37,814 nt of DNA, from positions 1 through 37,814 of the forward strand of contig NZ_NOXV01000250.1 in assembly GCF_002251835.1 (NCBI RefSeq), in the 5' to 3' direction. This DNA comes from Flavobacterium cyanobacteriorum. GTDB taxonomy: Bacteria > Bacteroidota > Bacteroidia > Flavobacteriales > Flavobacteriaceae. Each line of letters starts with the position of its first letter. Positions within the stretch are counted from its first letter, which is position 1. The position numbers and the translations under genes are program-made. Shown in pieces: positions 7,505 to 15,482 of this stretch. Under the pieces are notes generated by a model, which saw only the letters and a list, made by a program, of their open reading frames with translations, made no database searches and was not told the origin of the DNA.

Positions 7505-8119
7505 ATGAAATTTATGTATAAAACTCTTGTAGCGGCACTGTTGCTTGTGGCATGCAGTAGCGCAAATAAAGATGTATTGCCGGCTGATTTTACTCCTTCA
7601 CCGCAGAGGGGTATTGCCGTAGGTACGCTTACTTTTGAAGGTGACAAGCCCATGAATGACATTTACCGCCTTTTTTATAACGCTGTAAAAGGTGACAAAA
7701 AGTTTAGGAAAAGAAACGCCGGCAAAATAATGATCAAAGCCCGCGAAGGCAACGGTAGGGCTTTTACAGGCGACTTTAATAACAGGAAGACGTACTTGTT
7801 TGTCATTGAGCGCGAACCCGGCCAATATGCTTTTACGGAATACAATTACCTTAACCATATAGGACCCAACGGGATGGTGAATTTTAGCAGGGAATTTGCC
7901 ATACCTTTTGATATTAAGGCCGGAACAATAAGCTATATAGGAGAAATTACTTACAATGACGCTGCTCTGCCGGGCACTCCGAAGCTTGTTGTGACAGATA
8001 AAATGGATCGTGACGTGGCGGAGTTCGGCAAGAAATATCCCGCTGTACCATGGGGCATGGCCGTGAATAACACAGCAAAATCAGGCGATACGGCGGGAGG
8101 GCTGGTAGAATTCCGGTAA
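7505..8119 (+). CDS. Putative lipoprotein, uncharacterised
   Basis: A 204-residue protein. The N-terminus MKFMYKTLVAALLLVACSS is a lipoprotein signal with lipobox LVAC, so the mature protein probably begins at Cys17. The rest is soluble and rich in beta-type segments (GIAVGTLTFEG, AGTISYIGEITYND). The stretch GTISYIGEI is often seen in short envelope proteins that carry an extracellular beta-sandwich domain. I do not recognise a named family. It is not obviously in an operon; the next gene is 125 bases downstream. Confidence 0.7.
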   Translation: MKFMYKTLVAALLLVACSSANKDVLPADFTPSPQRGIAVGTLTFEGDKPMNDIYRLFYNAVKGDKKFRKRNAGKIMIKAREGNGRAFTGDFNNRKTYLFVIEREPGQYAFTEYNYLNHIGPNGMVNFSREFAIPFDIKAGTISYIGEITYNDAALPGTPKLVVTDKMDRDVAEFGKKYPAVPWGMAVNNTAKSGDTAGGLVEFR

Positions 8120-8244
8120 GAAACCTCTGTAGGAATTTATACAGAAAATTCTTTAATGTGTTAAATTTCAAACATTTAACGCTTTTCTTGTTATAATATT
8201 TTCCTTCATACAGTACTTTTATCCCTGAACTAAATACCTTATAT

Positions 8245-8475
8245 ATGGATAAAATTACCTATGACGGAATCAGGAATTTCATTATTGAAAATGAGCTGAC
8301 CGACAGCGTGGCCATTTCGCTGCACCCGGACAGTTTTGATGAGCTGGTTATGGATTACCTTGACATCAATAATAACCAGATTGAGCGCCCTTTTGAAATT
8401 TTAGGCATTGAGATCCTTCAGGACAGTACGGGTAGCGTCCAGAAAAACAAAGTCAATATCCTTAATGTGGTGTAA
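8245..8475 (+). CDS. Small protein, uncharacterised
   Basis: A 76-residue acidic soluble protein (MDKITYDGIRNFIIENELTD, ending VQKNKVNILNVV). No signal peptide, no membrane span, no recognised domain. A near-consensus -7 box (TACTTTTA, 8214-8221) lies about 23 bases before the ATG, and a terminator follows 38 bases after the stop, so it appears to be a complete single-gene unit. Confidence 0.6.
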   Translation: MDKITYDGIRNFIIENELTDSVAISLHPDSFDELVMDYLDINNNQIERPFEILGIEILQDSTGSVQKNKVNILNVV

Positions 8476-8512
8476 GCAGCAGGGATAACTTACCTGGATG
8501 TATTTTTTGAAA

Positions 8513-8538
8513 CCCGCCCACAACAGGCGGGATTTTTT
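8513..8538 (+). terminator. Rho-independent terminator
   Basis: CCCGCC (8513-8518) pairs with GGCGGG (8526-8531), followed by a six-T run (8533-8538). It ends the small gene at 8245-8475. It also lies directly against the hisS stop codon on the other strand, and the stem could work for both directions, although the T run is on the plus side. Confidence 0.85.
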
Positions 8539-10144
8539 ATTGCAGCGCCTGCATAAGCTGCTCAGGAGCCACCTGCTGCTGGCTGCCGGTAACGAGATTT
8601 TTGAGGGTAAATGTGTTACTGCTCATTTCGGCATCGCCGGCCAGCACCGCAAAGGGAATGCCCCGCTTATCGGCATACTGGAACTGCCTGGCTATTTTAG
8701 CGGCATCAGGATAGAGTTCTGCTTTTATCCCCCGCTCGCGGAGTTTCCCTATGGCTTTCATGGCATATAAGGCTTCCCTATTGCCAAAATTTAGAAACAA
8801 AGCTTTAGTGGTTTCGGTTATTGTACCGGGGAAAAGGCCGAGTTCTTCCAGGACGAGGTAAATCCTGTCCAGCCCGAAAGAAATACCAACACCACTCATA
8901 TTTTTCAGCCCGAATATGCCGGTAAGGTCGTCATACCTGCCGCCCCCGCCTATGGAACCCATGACCACCCCTTTAGGTGCAGTAACTTCAAAAATGGCGC
9001 CGGTATAGTAATTGAGCCCCCGTGCCAGGGTAACATCAAGGTCAAGCACTGACTTTTTAAGGCCTAACTGAGTAACGTTGGCACAAATAAAACGCAGCTC
9101 TTCCACCCCCTTCATCCCTTCTTCCGAAGTAGCGAGCAGATCGGACAGCCTTGCCAGTTTTTCGTCCACACTGCCTGTAAAATTAAATAATGGCTGCACT
9201 TTTTCAATTGCCTCTTGTGTAATGCCTTTTTCAAGCATTTCTTTTTTAACGCCTTCTTCGCCTATTTTATCGAGCTTGTCTAAAGCTACGGTAAAGTCAA
9301 TAAGTTTATCTTTGGCCCCGATAACTTCGGCAATGCCCGAAAGTACTTTGCGGTTATTGATTTTTATGGCAGCACCGCCCAGACCCAGCGCTGTAAATAC
9401 ATTATCATATAGCTGTACCAGCTCTACCTCCTGCCATAGGGAGGCTGACCCTACCACATCGGCATCGCACTGGTAAAATTCACGGAAACGGCCTTTTTGC
9501 GGGCGGTCAGCCCTCCATACCGGTTGTATCTGATAACGCTTAAACGGAAATTCAATCTCATTTTGGTGCATTACCACGTAGCGCGCAAATGGCACCGTGA
9601 GGTCGTAGCGAAGGGCTTTTTCAGAAATTTGCGGGGTGAGTTTAATCGAGCTAAATTCTGCAAAGACAATGTCAAGAAAGCCAGATTTAATAATATCTTC
9701 TACACTATCAGACTCAATAATGTTATTCCAAAAAGTGTCTTCATTAAGAAGACTTATATATATATTCTTTAACTTGTCACCTATATGGAGTCTTTCCTTA
9801 ATATCTATTATTTCACTTTGCTTACTAAAATTTATTATTGATCCATTCTTAGCATTGTCTCTTATAATCTGAAGATCCGAAACAATTACAGCAAAATCTT
9901 CTATTGATTTAGAGGTAGATAGAAAATAATCACCGCTGTTCAGTATCTTAAAAATAAGCCTGTCGCCTTCTTCCCCGTATTTTCCCATAAGGGTTTCGGA
10001 ATTTTCAAAAGATGGTGTTTCAATGGGCTGGTAGCCAAAGGTCTCAAAATGATGTTTTATGACGGCTATAATATATTGGCGCTTAGCCACCTCAGCGGGT
10101 GAAAAATCCCTTGTCCCTTTTGGTATTCCCGGTTTTTGTGCCAT
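8537..10144 (-). CDS. hisS: Histidine--tRNA ligase (HisRS) with a large internal insertion
   Basis: A 535-residue class II synthetase that attaches histidine to tRNA(His). It starts [11 protein letters not shown], as related HisRS do. Seen motifs: [11 protein letters not shown] (motif 1 region), [11 protein letters not shown] (179-189), motif 2 with [14 protein letters not shown] (214-227), the HisA motif [10 protein letters not shown] and the motif 3 helix [10 protein letters not shown]. The anticodon-binding domain fills the last 100 residues. Flavobacterial HisRS, as I know it, is about 455-465 residues. The excess lies at residues 74-166, between NSGDY and [13 protein letters not shown], and its DNA is much more AT-rich than the flanks. 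All catalytic motifs are intact, so the enzyme is probably functional. It is probably monocistronic. Confidence 0.95.
   Translation of the reverse strand: MAQKPGIPKGTRDFSPAEVAKRQYIIAVIKHHFETFGYQPIETPSFENSETLMGKYGEEGDRLIFKILNSGDYFLSTSKSIEDFAVIVSDLQIIRDNAKNGSIINFSKQSEIIDIKERLHIGDKLKNIYISLLNEDTFWNNIIESDSVEDIIKSGFLDIVFAEFSSIKLTPQISEKALRYDLTVPFARYVVMHQNEIEFPFKRYQIQPVWRADRPQKGRFREFYQCDADVVGSASLWQEVELVQLYDNVFTALGLGGAAIKINNRKVLSGIAEVIGAKDKLIDFTVALDKLDKIGEEGVKKEMLEKGITQEAIEKVQPLFNFTGSVDEKLARLSDLLATSEEGMKGVEELRFICANVTQLGLKKSVLDLDVTLARGLNYYTGAIFEVTAPKGVVMGSIGGGGRYDDLTGIFGLKNMSGVGISFGLDRIYLVLEELGLFPGTITETTKALFLNFGNREALYAMKAIGKLRERGIKAELYPDAAKIARQFQYADKRGIPFAVLAGDAEMSSNTFTLKNLVTGSQQQVAPEQLMQALQ
9647..9925 (-). 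other. AT-rich in-frame insertion in hisS
   Basis: Encodes HisRS residues about 74-166. By hand count GC is about 27% over 9651-9930, while sampled flanking coding sequence is about 45-57%. The encoded segment contains helical stretches ([56 protein letters not shown]). The site corresponds to the turn between two catalytic-domain strands (LIFKILN and ALRYDLT), where a loop can be lengthened without breaking the fold. The boundaries are approximate. I found no obvious terminal repeats. Confidence 0.65.
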
Positions 10145-10169
10145 GGTATATGCTTATTTTTTATAAGTG

Positions 10170-10177
10170 CAAATATA
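10170..10177 (-). promoter_or_regulatory. Candidate -7 box of hisS (TATATTTG)
   Basis: On the minus strand, an exact TAnnTTTG match 25 bases before the hisS ATG. A -33 TTG is not evident. Confidence 0.5.
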
Positions 10178-10191
10178 CGCTGGGAAATTCG

Positions 10192-10233
10192 GATTTCAGA
10201 TTGCAGATTGTAGATTTCAGGCTGCAGATTTAT
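10192..10233. repeat. Two tandem 21-base units upstream of hisS
   Basis: GATTTCAGATTGCAGATTGTA (10192-10212) is followed directly by a second copy that differs at about five positions (10213-10233). Each unit also contains smaller CAGATT/TAGATT steps. It lies between the divergent hisS and permease genes. Confidence 0.6.
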
Positions 10234-10332
10234 ATCTCACCCTAAAAACGACTTTACCCTCTTTCCAACTTTTCGGCTTTAAACCGTAAACTTTTAAACT
10301 AAACATTGTATTTTAGTGCCATCAAAAAAATA

Positions 10333-11577
10333 ATGATGTTAGGCCTGTTCAGGGAAAATACCAAAATTGCCTTCAGCTCCATAAAAGGACAGCTGCTGCG
10401 TACCATATTAACAGTGCTGATTATAGGTATCGGCATATGGGCACTGGTAGGCATACTTGCCGCAGTAACTGTGCTGGAGAGTACAGTAACCGGGAATTTT
10501 GCCTCGATGGGTGCCAATACATTTACCATCAGCCGCTACGACTTTTCCGAGCAACTGGGGCGCAACAGCAATGAAGCCAAGATAAACCCTATTATCAGCT
10601 ATCCGCAGGCAAGGGAATTTAAAGATAAATACGGCTTCCCGGGTTCTGCCGTGTCCCTTTCGTTTACAGCGGCCGGAAATGCAGAGGTGAAGCATGAAGG
10701 TAAGAAAACGGACCCTGAAATTACAATCCTTGGCGCCGACGAAAACTTTTTACCCAATTCAGGGCTTGAAACTACCAAAGGGCGGAACTTTAACAGTTTT
10801 GACATAAGCAACAACAATTATGTGTGCATTTTGGGCAGCGATTTTGAAAAAGGGCTTTTTAAAGATATAAACCCTATTGATAAAATTGTATCCATACGGG
10901 GGGCAAAATTCAGGGTGATTGGCGTGCTTAAAGAAAAAGGCTCTACATTCGGAAGCCGACAGGATCTCAGGCTTATAGTACCTATACAGGTAGCGAGGTC
11001 ACTTTTTACAGCGCCAAACATTGATTACGAAGTCAGGGTGATGGTTAATAATAAAGATTTTCTGGATCCGGCGGTTGATGATGCCATACTGGCTATGAGG
11101 CGGGTAAGGAAACTAAACCCTGTTGAAGAAGAAAATTTTGGTATTGAGCGCAGTGATGAACTGATACAAACCCTGCTGTCGCAAACCGAAGCCCTGGGCA
11201 TAGCAGCCTGGGTTATAGGCATTATTACCGTTTTTGGATCCTCAATAGCGCTCATGAACATCATGCTGGTTTCTGTAACCGAAAGGACCCGTGAAATTGG
11301 CGTGCGCAAATCACTCGGCGCCAAACGCAGCACCATAGCCATGCAGTTTTTTACCGAAACACTTATCATCAGCCTGCTTGGCGGGGCTGTAGGCCTGCTA
11401 CTGGGGCTGCTCACAGGTTATGGCGCTTCTTTAATTTTTGGGGTACCCTTCCCTATGCCGTGGCTTGCCATTTCGGCAGCGCTTATAACCATTATTATTG
11501 TTACGCTGTTTTCGGGTTCTTACCCGGCTGTAAAAGCTTCCAAGCTCGACCCCGTCGAGGCCCTCAGGTATGAGTAG
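10333..11577 (+). CDS. MacB/FtsX-like ABC transporter permease
   Basis: A 414-residue protein if it starts at the ATG at 10333; the next codon but one is also ATG (10336), and a TTG at 10306 would extend it. The layout is that of MacB-type permeases: a first TM helix (TILTVLIIGIGIWALVGIL), a large extracytoplasmic MacB periplasmic-core domain (about 60-270), then three C-terminal TM helices (AWVIGIITVFGSSIALMNIML, ISLLGGAVGLLLGLLTGYG, AALITIIIVTLFSG). The cytoplasmic coupling segment TERTREIGVRKSLGAK and the ending PAVKASKLDPVEALRYE are diagnostic. MacB-like systems export peptides, lipoproteins or antibiotics, or act mechanically. No ATPase gene is adjacent in this window, so its partner is encoded elsewhere. 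Confidence 0.88.
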   Translation: MMLGLFRENTKIAFSSIKGQLLRTILTVLIIGIGIWALVGILAAVTVLESTVTGNFASMGANTFTISRYDFSEQLGRNSNEAKINPIISYPQAREFKDKYGFPGSAVSLSFTAAGNAEVKHEGKKTDPEITILGADENFLPNSGLETTKGRNFNSFDISNNNYVCILGSDFEKGLFKDINPIDKIVSIRGAKFRVIGVLKEKGSTFGSRQDLRLIVPIQVARSLFTAPNIDYEVRVMVNNKDFLDPAVDDAILAMRRVRKLNPVEEENFGIERSDELIQTLLSQTEALGIAAWVIGIITVFGSSIALMNIMLVSVTERTREIGVRKSLGAKRSTIAMQFFTETLIISLLGGAVGLLLGLLTGYGASLIFGVPFPMPWLAISAALITIIIVTLFSGSYPAVKASKLDPVEALRYE

Positions 11578-11640
11578 ACGGATTATAGCGGCATTTCTGA
11601 AAAACGGCAGCTTCGGCTTTGACCGTTATTGTAACAAAGG

Positions 11641-12489
11641 CTAAGCCAGCCTACTGGCTATCATCCTGTCATTCCCGTAAATGTCTTTCTTCAGTATGAT
11701 GTTTGTATAGCCATAGCCTTCTAACATTTCAGCGGTTTCCTTGCCTAGGTACTGGTTAATCTCGAAGTAAAGCGTCCCGTTTTTATTAAGCGCCTGTTTT
11801 GCTAACAGTGCAATCTTTCGGTAGAACAGCAGTGCATCATTATCTTCAACAAAAAGAGCCAGGTGGGGCTCATACTCCAGTACGTTCCGCTTCATTTGCC
11901 CCTTTTCAAGGACACGTACATAAGGCGGGTTCGATACAATACAGTCATATTGCTGTGGCAGGGCTTCAACAGTAAGGATGTCCATCTGCCGGAAGGCAAC
12001 TACTGTGTCATTTTGTGTTGCGTTACGTATGGCTACAGCCAGGGCCTCTTCAGAAACATCAAGTGCAGAAACTGTGGCACGGGGCAGGTTTTTAGCCAGC
12101 GAAACGGCAATACAGCCACTGCCTGTACCTATATCAAGGATACTACTGTTTCCTTTAGCTTTATTATCATTAATGACCCATGCTACCAGTTCCTCTGTTT
12201 CAGGTCGTGGAATAAGGGTGTGCCTGTTAACTTCAAATTCCAGCCCGTAAAAATAGGCCTTGTTGAAAATATACTGTATAGGGACCTGTTTTTGGAGCTG
12301 TGCGAGGACGACATCCCACTCACGGGTTTCGGCTTCTGAAAATTCAGCATCAGGATTAAGGGCAAGGTCAGTACGTTTCCAGCCTTTCAGTTCCGCAAGG
12401 GCAATTATAAAAAAGCTTTCGGCCTCCATGGCATCATAAAGCGGTGTTAGTTCCCGGAGGAAATGGCTCCTGTAGTCTCTTATCTTCAT
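11641..12489 (-). CDS. prmC: Peptide chain release factor N5-glutamine methyltransferase PrmC
   Basis: A 282-residue enzyme from the ATG at 12489; the open frame reaches a TTG at 12498, but MKIRDYRS is the better start. The N-terminal helical release-factor-binding domain (about 1-85) leads into IPRPETEELV, then the S-adenosylmethionine site LDIGTGSGCIA (118-128) and the substrate-glutamine motif NPPY (187-190). PrmC methylates the Gln of the GGQ loop in release factors 1 and 2. It diverges from ribD with 80 bases between start codons. Confidence 0.93.
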   Translation of the reverse strand: MKIRDYRSHFLRELTPLYDAMEAESFFIIALAELKGWKRTDLALNPDAEFSEAETREWDVVLAQLQKQVPIQYIFNKAYFYGLEFEVNRHTLIPRPETEELVAWVINDNKAKGNSSILDIGTGSGCIAVSLAKNLPRATVSALDVSEEALAVAIRNATQNDTVVAFRQMDILTVEALPQQYDCIVSNPPYVRVLEKGQMKRNVLEYEPHLALFVEDNDALLFYRKIALLAKQALNKNGTLYFEINQYLGKETAEMLEGYGYTNIILKKDIYGNDRMIASRLA

Positions 12490-12544
12490 TACCTGCAAAA
12501 CTAATTATTCGCAGCGATGTAGGGCACACAAAATGTAAACTTTG

Positions 12545-12552
12545 TAACTTTG
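12545..12552 (+). promoter_or_regulatory. Candidate -7 box of ribD (TAACTTTG)
   Basis: Exact TAnnTTTG match 17 bases before the ribD ATG at 12570, in the short region shared with the divergent prmC gene. Confidence 0.45.
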
Positions 12553-12569
12553 AAACTTTACAATTCCAC

Positions 12570-13637
12570 ATGGACCACCAGCTTTATATGCAGCGCTGCC
12601 TTGAACTTGCCCAACACGGCCTTAGGGATGCCATGCCCAACCCTTCGGTAGGTGCGGTGCTGATACATAACGGCCGCATAATTGGGGAAAGTTATACTTC
12701 AGCTTACGGCGGCCCTCACGGCGAAGTTAACTGCATCAGTTCGGTAGCGGAACAGGACCGCCACCTTATACCTGAAGCTACTCTCTATGTAAGCCTTGAA
12801 CCTTGCAGCCATTACGGTAAAACGCCCCCGTGCTGTGACCTGATAATTAACCAGGGTATTAAAAATATTGTGATAGGTACTGCCGACCCGCATGAAAAAG
12901 TAGCCGGCAACGGCATAAAGAAGCTGCGTGAGGCCGGCAGAAATGTAGTAGTGGGCGTGCTTGAACAGGAATGCAGGGAAATGAACCGGCGCTTTTTTAC
13001 CTACCACGAAAAAAAACGGCCTTATAGTATACTTAAATGGGCAGAAAGTAAAGACAAGTTTATAGCTCCGCTGCGCCAGCCTGATGCAGAAAAAAAACCT
13101 GTATGGGTAACTTATCCTTATTCGCGGCAGCTGGTGCATAAGTGGCGAAGCGAGGAAATGGCCATACTGGCGGGTACAAAGACCGTACTTGACGATAACC
13201 CCAACCTTGATGTGCGTGACTGGAGCGGGCCCAACCCTGTTCGGGTAGTGCTGGACAGGCAGGGCAGCATTACCCCCGCCTATTCTGTTAAAAATCTAAA
13301 AATAAAGACAATTATCTTGACGGAACAGGAGAATTGCACTAATTTAGAGAACCTCATCTTTGAAAAAATTGCTTTTGATGAACATTTACCCCGGAATTGC
13401 ATGGAGGTATTGTACAAGCACAACTTAATTTCGGTTATCATTGAAGGCGGACGGCAGACACTACAGGCTTTTATTGATGCCGGATTGTGGGATGAGGCCA
13501 GGATTTTTACAGGAGATGTTTCTTTTAGAGAGGGTACGCCCGCCCCGTTTATAAAGGGGGATGCTACAGTAAAAAAATATATAGGCGCAGATGAATTAGT
13601 AATATTGAGGAACTATGATCAATACAATTATATTTGA
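12570..13637 (+). CDS. ribD: Bifunctional riboflavin biosynthesis protein RibD (deaminase/reductase)
   Basis: A 355-residue protein from the ATG at 12570; the longer frame back to 12444 overlaps the start of prmC and precedes the -7 box. The N-terminal deaminase domain (1-145) has the zinc site PHGEVN (His50, Glu52; most homologues have HAE) and PCSHYGKTPPC (Cys79, Cys88). The C-terminal reductase domain (about 150-355) has ILKWAESKDKFIA, GTKTVLDDNPNLDVR and IIEGGRQTLQAFI. It converts the first pyrimidine intermediate of riboflavin synthesis in two steps. The 3' end overlaps the HAD gene by 23 bases, which suggests coupled translation. Confidence 0.93.
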   Translation: MDHQLYMQRCLELAQHGLRDAMPNPSVGAVLIHNGRIIGESYTSAYGGPHGEVNCISSVAEQDRHLIPEATLYVSLEPCSHYGKTPPCCDLIINQGIKNIVIGTADPHEKVAGNGIKKLREAGRNVVVGVLEQECREMNRRFFTYHEKKRPYSILKWAESKDKFIAPLRQPDAEKKPVWVTYPYSRQLVHKWRSEEMAILAGTKTVLDDNPNLDVRDWSGPNPVRVVLDRQGSITPAYSVKNLKIKTIILTEQENCTNLENLIFEKIAFDEHLPRNCMEVLYKHNLISVIIEGGRQTLQAFIDAGLWDEARIFTGDVSFREGTPAPFIKGDATVKKYIGADELVILRNYDQYNYI

Positions 13638-14232
13638 TTTTGGCGATGTTTTTATCGATAAGGATAAACAGGCAAGAACCAATGCCCTGGTGAACCTTGG
13701 GCTTAAAGAATGGGATAATGCCCTGCAGGAGCTTGAGCACCAGATGGAAACAGGTAAAATTGATGGCGAGGCCTTTTTGAAAGGGGTACAGGAACATATA
13801 CCGGGCGCGTCAACAGAGCAGATAAAACAGGCCTGGAACGCCGGTATTGGCGAGTTCCCCCTTTACAGGCTCGAATTTTTGCAAAAGCTTTCGCAAACCT
13901 ACCGCCTATTCCTTTTAAGCAATACGGACCCTATACATATTGAAAAATTTGAGCAGGATGCAGGCGCTTCCTTTTACAGCGACTTTTACCAGTGCTTTGA
14001 AGGTATTTATTTTTCCCACGAGATCGGTGTGCGCAAGCCGGATGAGGAAGCCTATTACTATCTTATCAATAAACACGAGATACAGCCCAAGCGTACCCTT
14101 TTTATTGACGATAAAGACTTTAATACTAGGACCGCAGAGAAGCTTGGCTTCCGGACGTGGACATTAAAAGCAGGCGAAGAAGACGTAACAGGCCTTTTTG
14201 ACAAAAAAATTATCAGCCTTGAAGACGTGTAA
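13615..14232 (+). CDS. HAD-like hydrolase (YihX-type phosphatase)
   Basis: A 205-residue HAD protein. Motif I is DFGDV with nucleophile Asp8; the D-x-G form is typical of the YihX/epoxide hydrolase N-terminal-like group rather than DxD. Motif II is LLSNTD (Ser102), motif III is Lys141 in RKPDEEAY, and motif IV is FIDDKDFN (Asp165/166). The helical cap is at about 15-85. Members dephosphorylate small phosphosugars or nucleotides. The overlap with ribD raises the idea that it could be the phosphatase that removes the phosphate from the riboflavin pathway intermediate, as HAD phosphatases do in other bacteria; this is inference from position only. Confidence 0.85.
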   Translation: MINTIIFDFGDVFIDKDKQARTNALVNLGLKEWDNALQELEHQMETGKIDGEAFLKGVQEHIPGASTEQIKQAWNAGIGEFPLYRLEFLQKLSQTYRLFLLSNTDPIHIEKFEQDAGASFYSDFYQCFEGIYFSHEIGVRKPDEEAYYYLINKHEIQPKRTLFIDDKDFNTRTAEKLGFRTWTLKAGEEDVTGLFDKKIISLEDV

Positions 14233-14658
14233 TTATGTATTTACCGGCTTAGTTTTGACCGCGGCAACCAATGAATTATGCTCATTGGTATAGAACAACA
14301 GGTTCCGGCTTGGCGGAAGGTTTTTAAAGCCTGATGCAAGTACATAACAACTTATTTTTTCTACCATGGCTTTATCATCAGGCGCTACAATATAAAGGGC
14401 TATCCTGCCTTTATCCTTCATGGCAAAATAGACCTCAATAGCTTCTTTATTGTCAAAAAGGTTATTAATACCTGTTTTTAGCTCCGATAGCAAGAGCTTG
14501 TCATCCTCAGTATAATCATAGCCGTCATCACCCATTTTCTTATAGTCAAGCACCTCAAAGCCTGACATTTCCACACCACAATATTTTTCCTTTATCTCTG
14601 CCTTATGCCCGCAGGAAATCTGTGTGGCAAACATTAAACACCATAATACATTTTTCAT
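14233..14658 (-). CDS. Small putative exported protein, uncharacterised
   Basis: A 141-residue protein with a short hydrophobic N-terminus (MKNVLWCLMFATQISCGHK) that could be a lipoprotein signal with Cys16, although QISC is a poor lipobox. The remainder is soluble (YDYTEDDKLLLSELKTGIN, GRIALYIVAPDDKAM, NLLFYTNEHNSLVAAV). No domain recognised. It ends at the base after the HAD stop codon, so the two genes converge without a gap. Confidence 0.6.
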   Translation of the reverse strand: MKNVLWCLMFATQISCGHKAEIKEKYCGVEMSGFEVLDYKKMGDDGYDYTEDDKLLLSELKTGINNLFDNKEAIEVYFAMKDKGRIALYIVAPDDKAMVEKISCYVLASGFKNLPPSRNLLFYTNEHNSLVAAVKTKPVNT

Positions 14659-14795
14659 ACATTAATTTTTAAAACCTGCATCTTCTACTATAAACAAAGC
14701 CTAAAATTACGCTAAATATGCCTTAAAACTCCGCTAACAACCTTGCAGTTATTAAGATATAGCAGGAAATTAGCTATAACAAAAGTAACAATATC

Positions 14796-15482
14796 ATGGT
14801 TAATGCAGAGGAATTAATAAAAGAATGGCAGGCCTATATTGAAAATAGTGCCTTTCCGTGTGTGGCAGCAAAGGCAGCCATGGCCAGGGGGCAGGTTAAA
14901 GTAATGGCTGCAGGGCACATGGCCTGCCCGAAAGATGACAGGGCTATCCTTGATTTTATATACAGTTTTGTAAATGATTACCGCAGTGCAGGCACCATGT
15001 TTCATTCGGCAGCCATACTTTTTTCAGAACCTGAGGTATTTAGTGAAGAAATGTACGCACGGTTCTTCTGGAGCAGGCTACAGGCGCTCTCAGACCTTGA
15101 TGCGGAACATTATGAGTACGACCACAGGGTTGATGCTGACACGGATAGCAGCCAGTTCAGCTTCAGCCTTAAAGGGGAAGCTTTTTTTGTAATTGGCATG
15201 CACCCGGCAGCAAGCCGGCCGGCCAGGCGGTTTAAATATCCTGCTGTTGTTTTTAACCCGCATGCGCAGTTTGAACAGCTAAGGGATGCGGGGCAATATG
15301 AAAAAATGAAAAATATTGTACGCAAAAAAGATACTGAACTTGCGGGTAATGTAAACCCTATGCTGACAGATTTCGGCGAAAAATCAGAAGTTTACCAATA
15401 TACCGGGCAAAAGCTGGGCAACAGCTGGAAGTGCCCTCTACACCTAAAACATGCAGGCACTGAACGTAATAAATCCGCGTAG
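14796..15482 (+). CDS. YqcI/YcgG family protein (GntA-like, putative heme-dependent N-oxygenase)
   Basis: A 228-residue cytoplasmic protein. It matches the YqcI/YcgG family by FPCVAAKAA (20-28), DDRAILDFIYSF (47-58), FWSRLQAL, the central GMHPAASRPARRF (134-146), VVFNPHAQFEQLR (151-163), and the late NPML and YQYTGQ segments. The family includes GntA, named for heme-dependent N-hydroxylation of the guanidino compound pre-guanitoxin. The reaction here is not established; an oxygenase acting on a guanidine-like nitrogen is an inference. It overlaps the DUF1989 gene by 32 bases, so co-expression is very likely. Confidence 0.82.
   Translation: MVNAEELIKEWQAYIENSAFPCVAAKAAMARGQVKVMAAGHMACPKDDRAILDFIYSFVNDYRSAGTMFHSAAILFSEPEVFSEEMYARFFWSRLQALSDLDAEHYEYDHRVDADTDSSQFSFSLKGEAFFVIGMHPAASRPARRFKYPAVVFNPHAQFEQLRDAGQYEKMKNIVRKKDTELAGNVNPMLTDFGEKSEVYQYTGQKLGNSWKCPLHLKHAGTERNKSA

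Noticed and set aside
8147..8185. TTAAAT/ATTTAA self-complementary region as a terminator of the lipoprotein gene
   Set aside because: A weak all-AT stem without a following T run.
9497..9872. Plus-strand open frames inside the AT-rich hisS insertion
   Set aside because: They are short, have no motif or promoter and are explained by the low GC of the insert. A separate nested gene is not supported.
11578..11640. Hairpin AACGG...CCGTT between the permease and prmC as a terminator
   Set aside because: The stem is interrupted and not followed by a T run on either strand.
11863..12339. 158-residue open frame opposite prmC
   Set aside because: It is a shadow of prmC, with no family motif and Cys/Tyr-rich random-looking translation.
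12444..12569. Longer start of ribD at 12444
   Set aside because: It overlaps the prmC coding start, and the -7 box lies after it.
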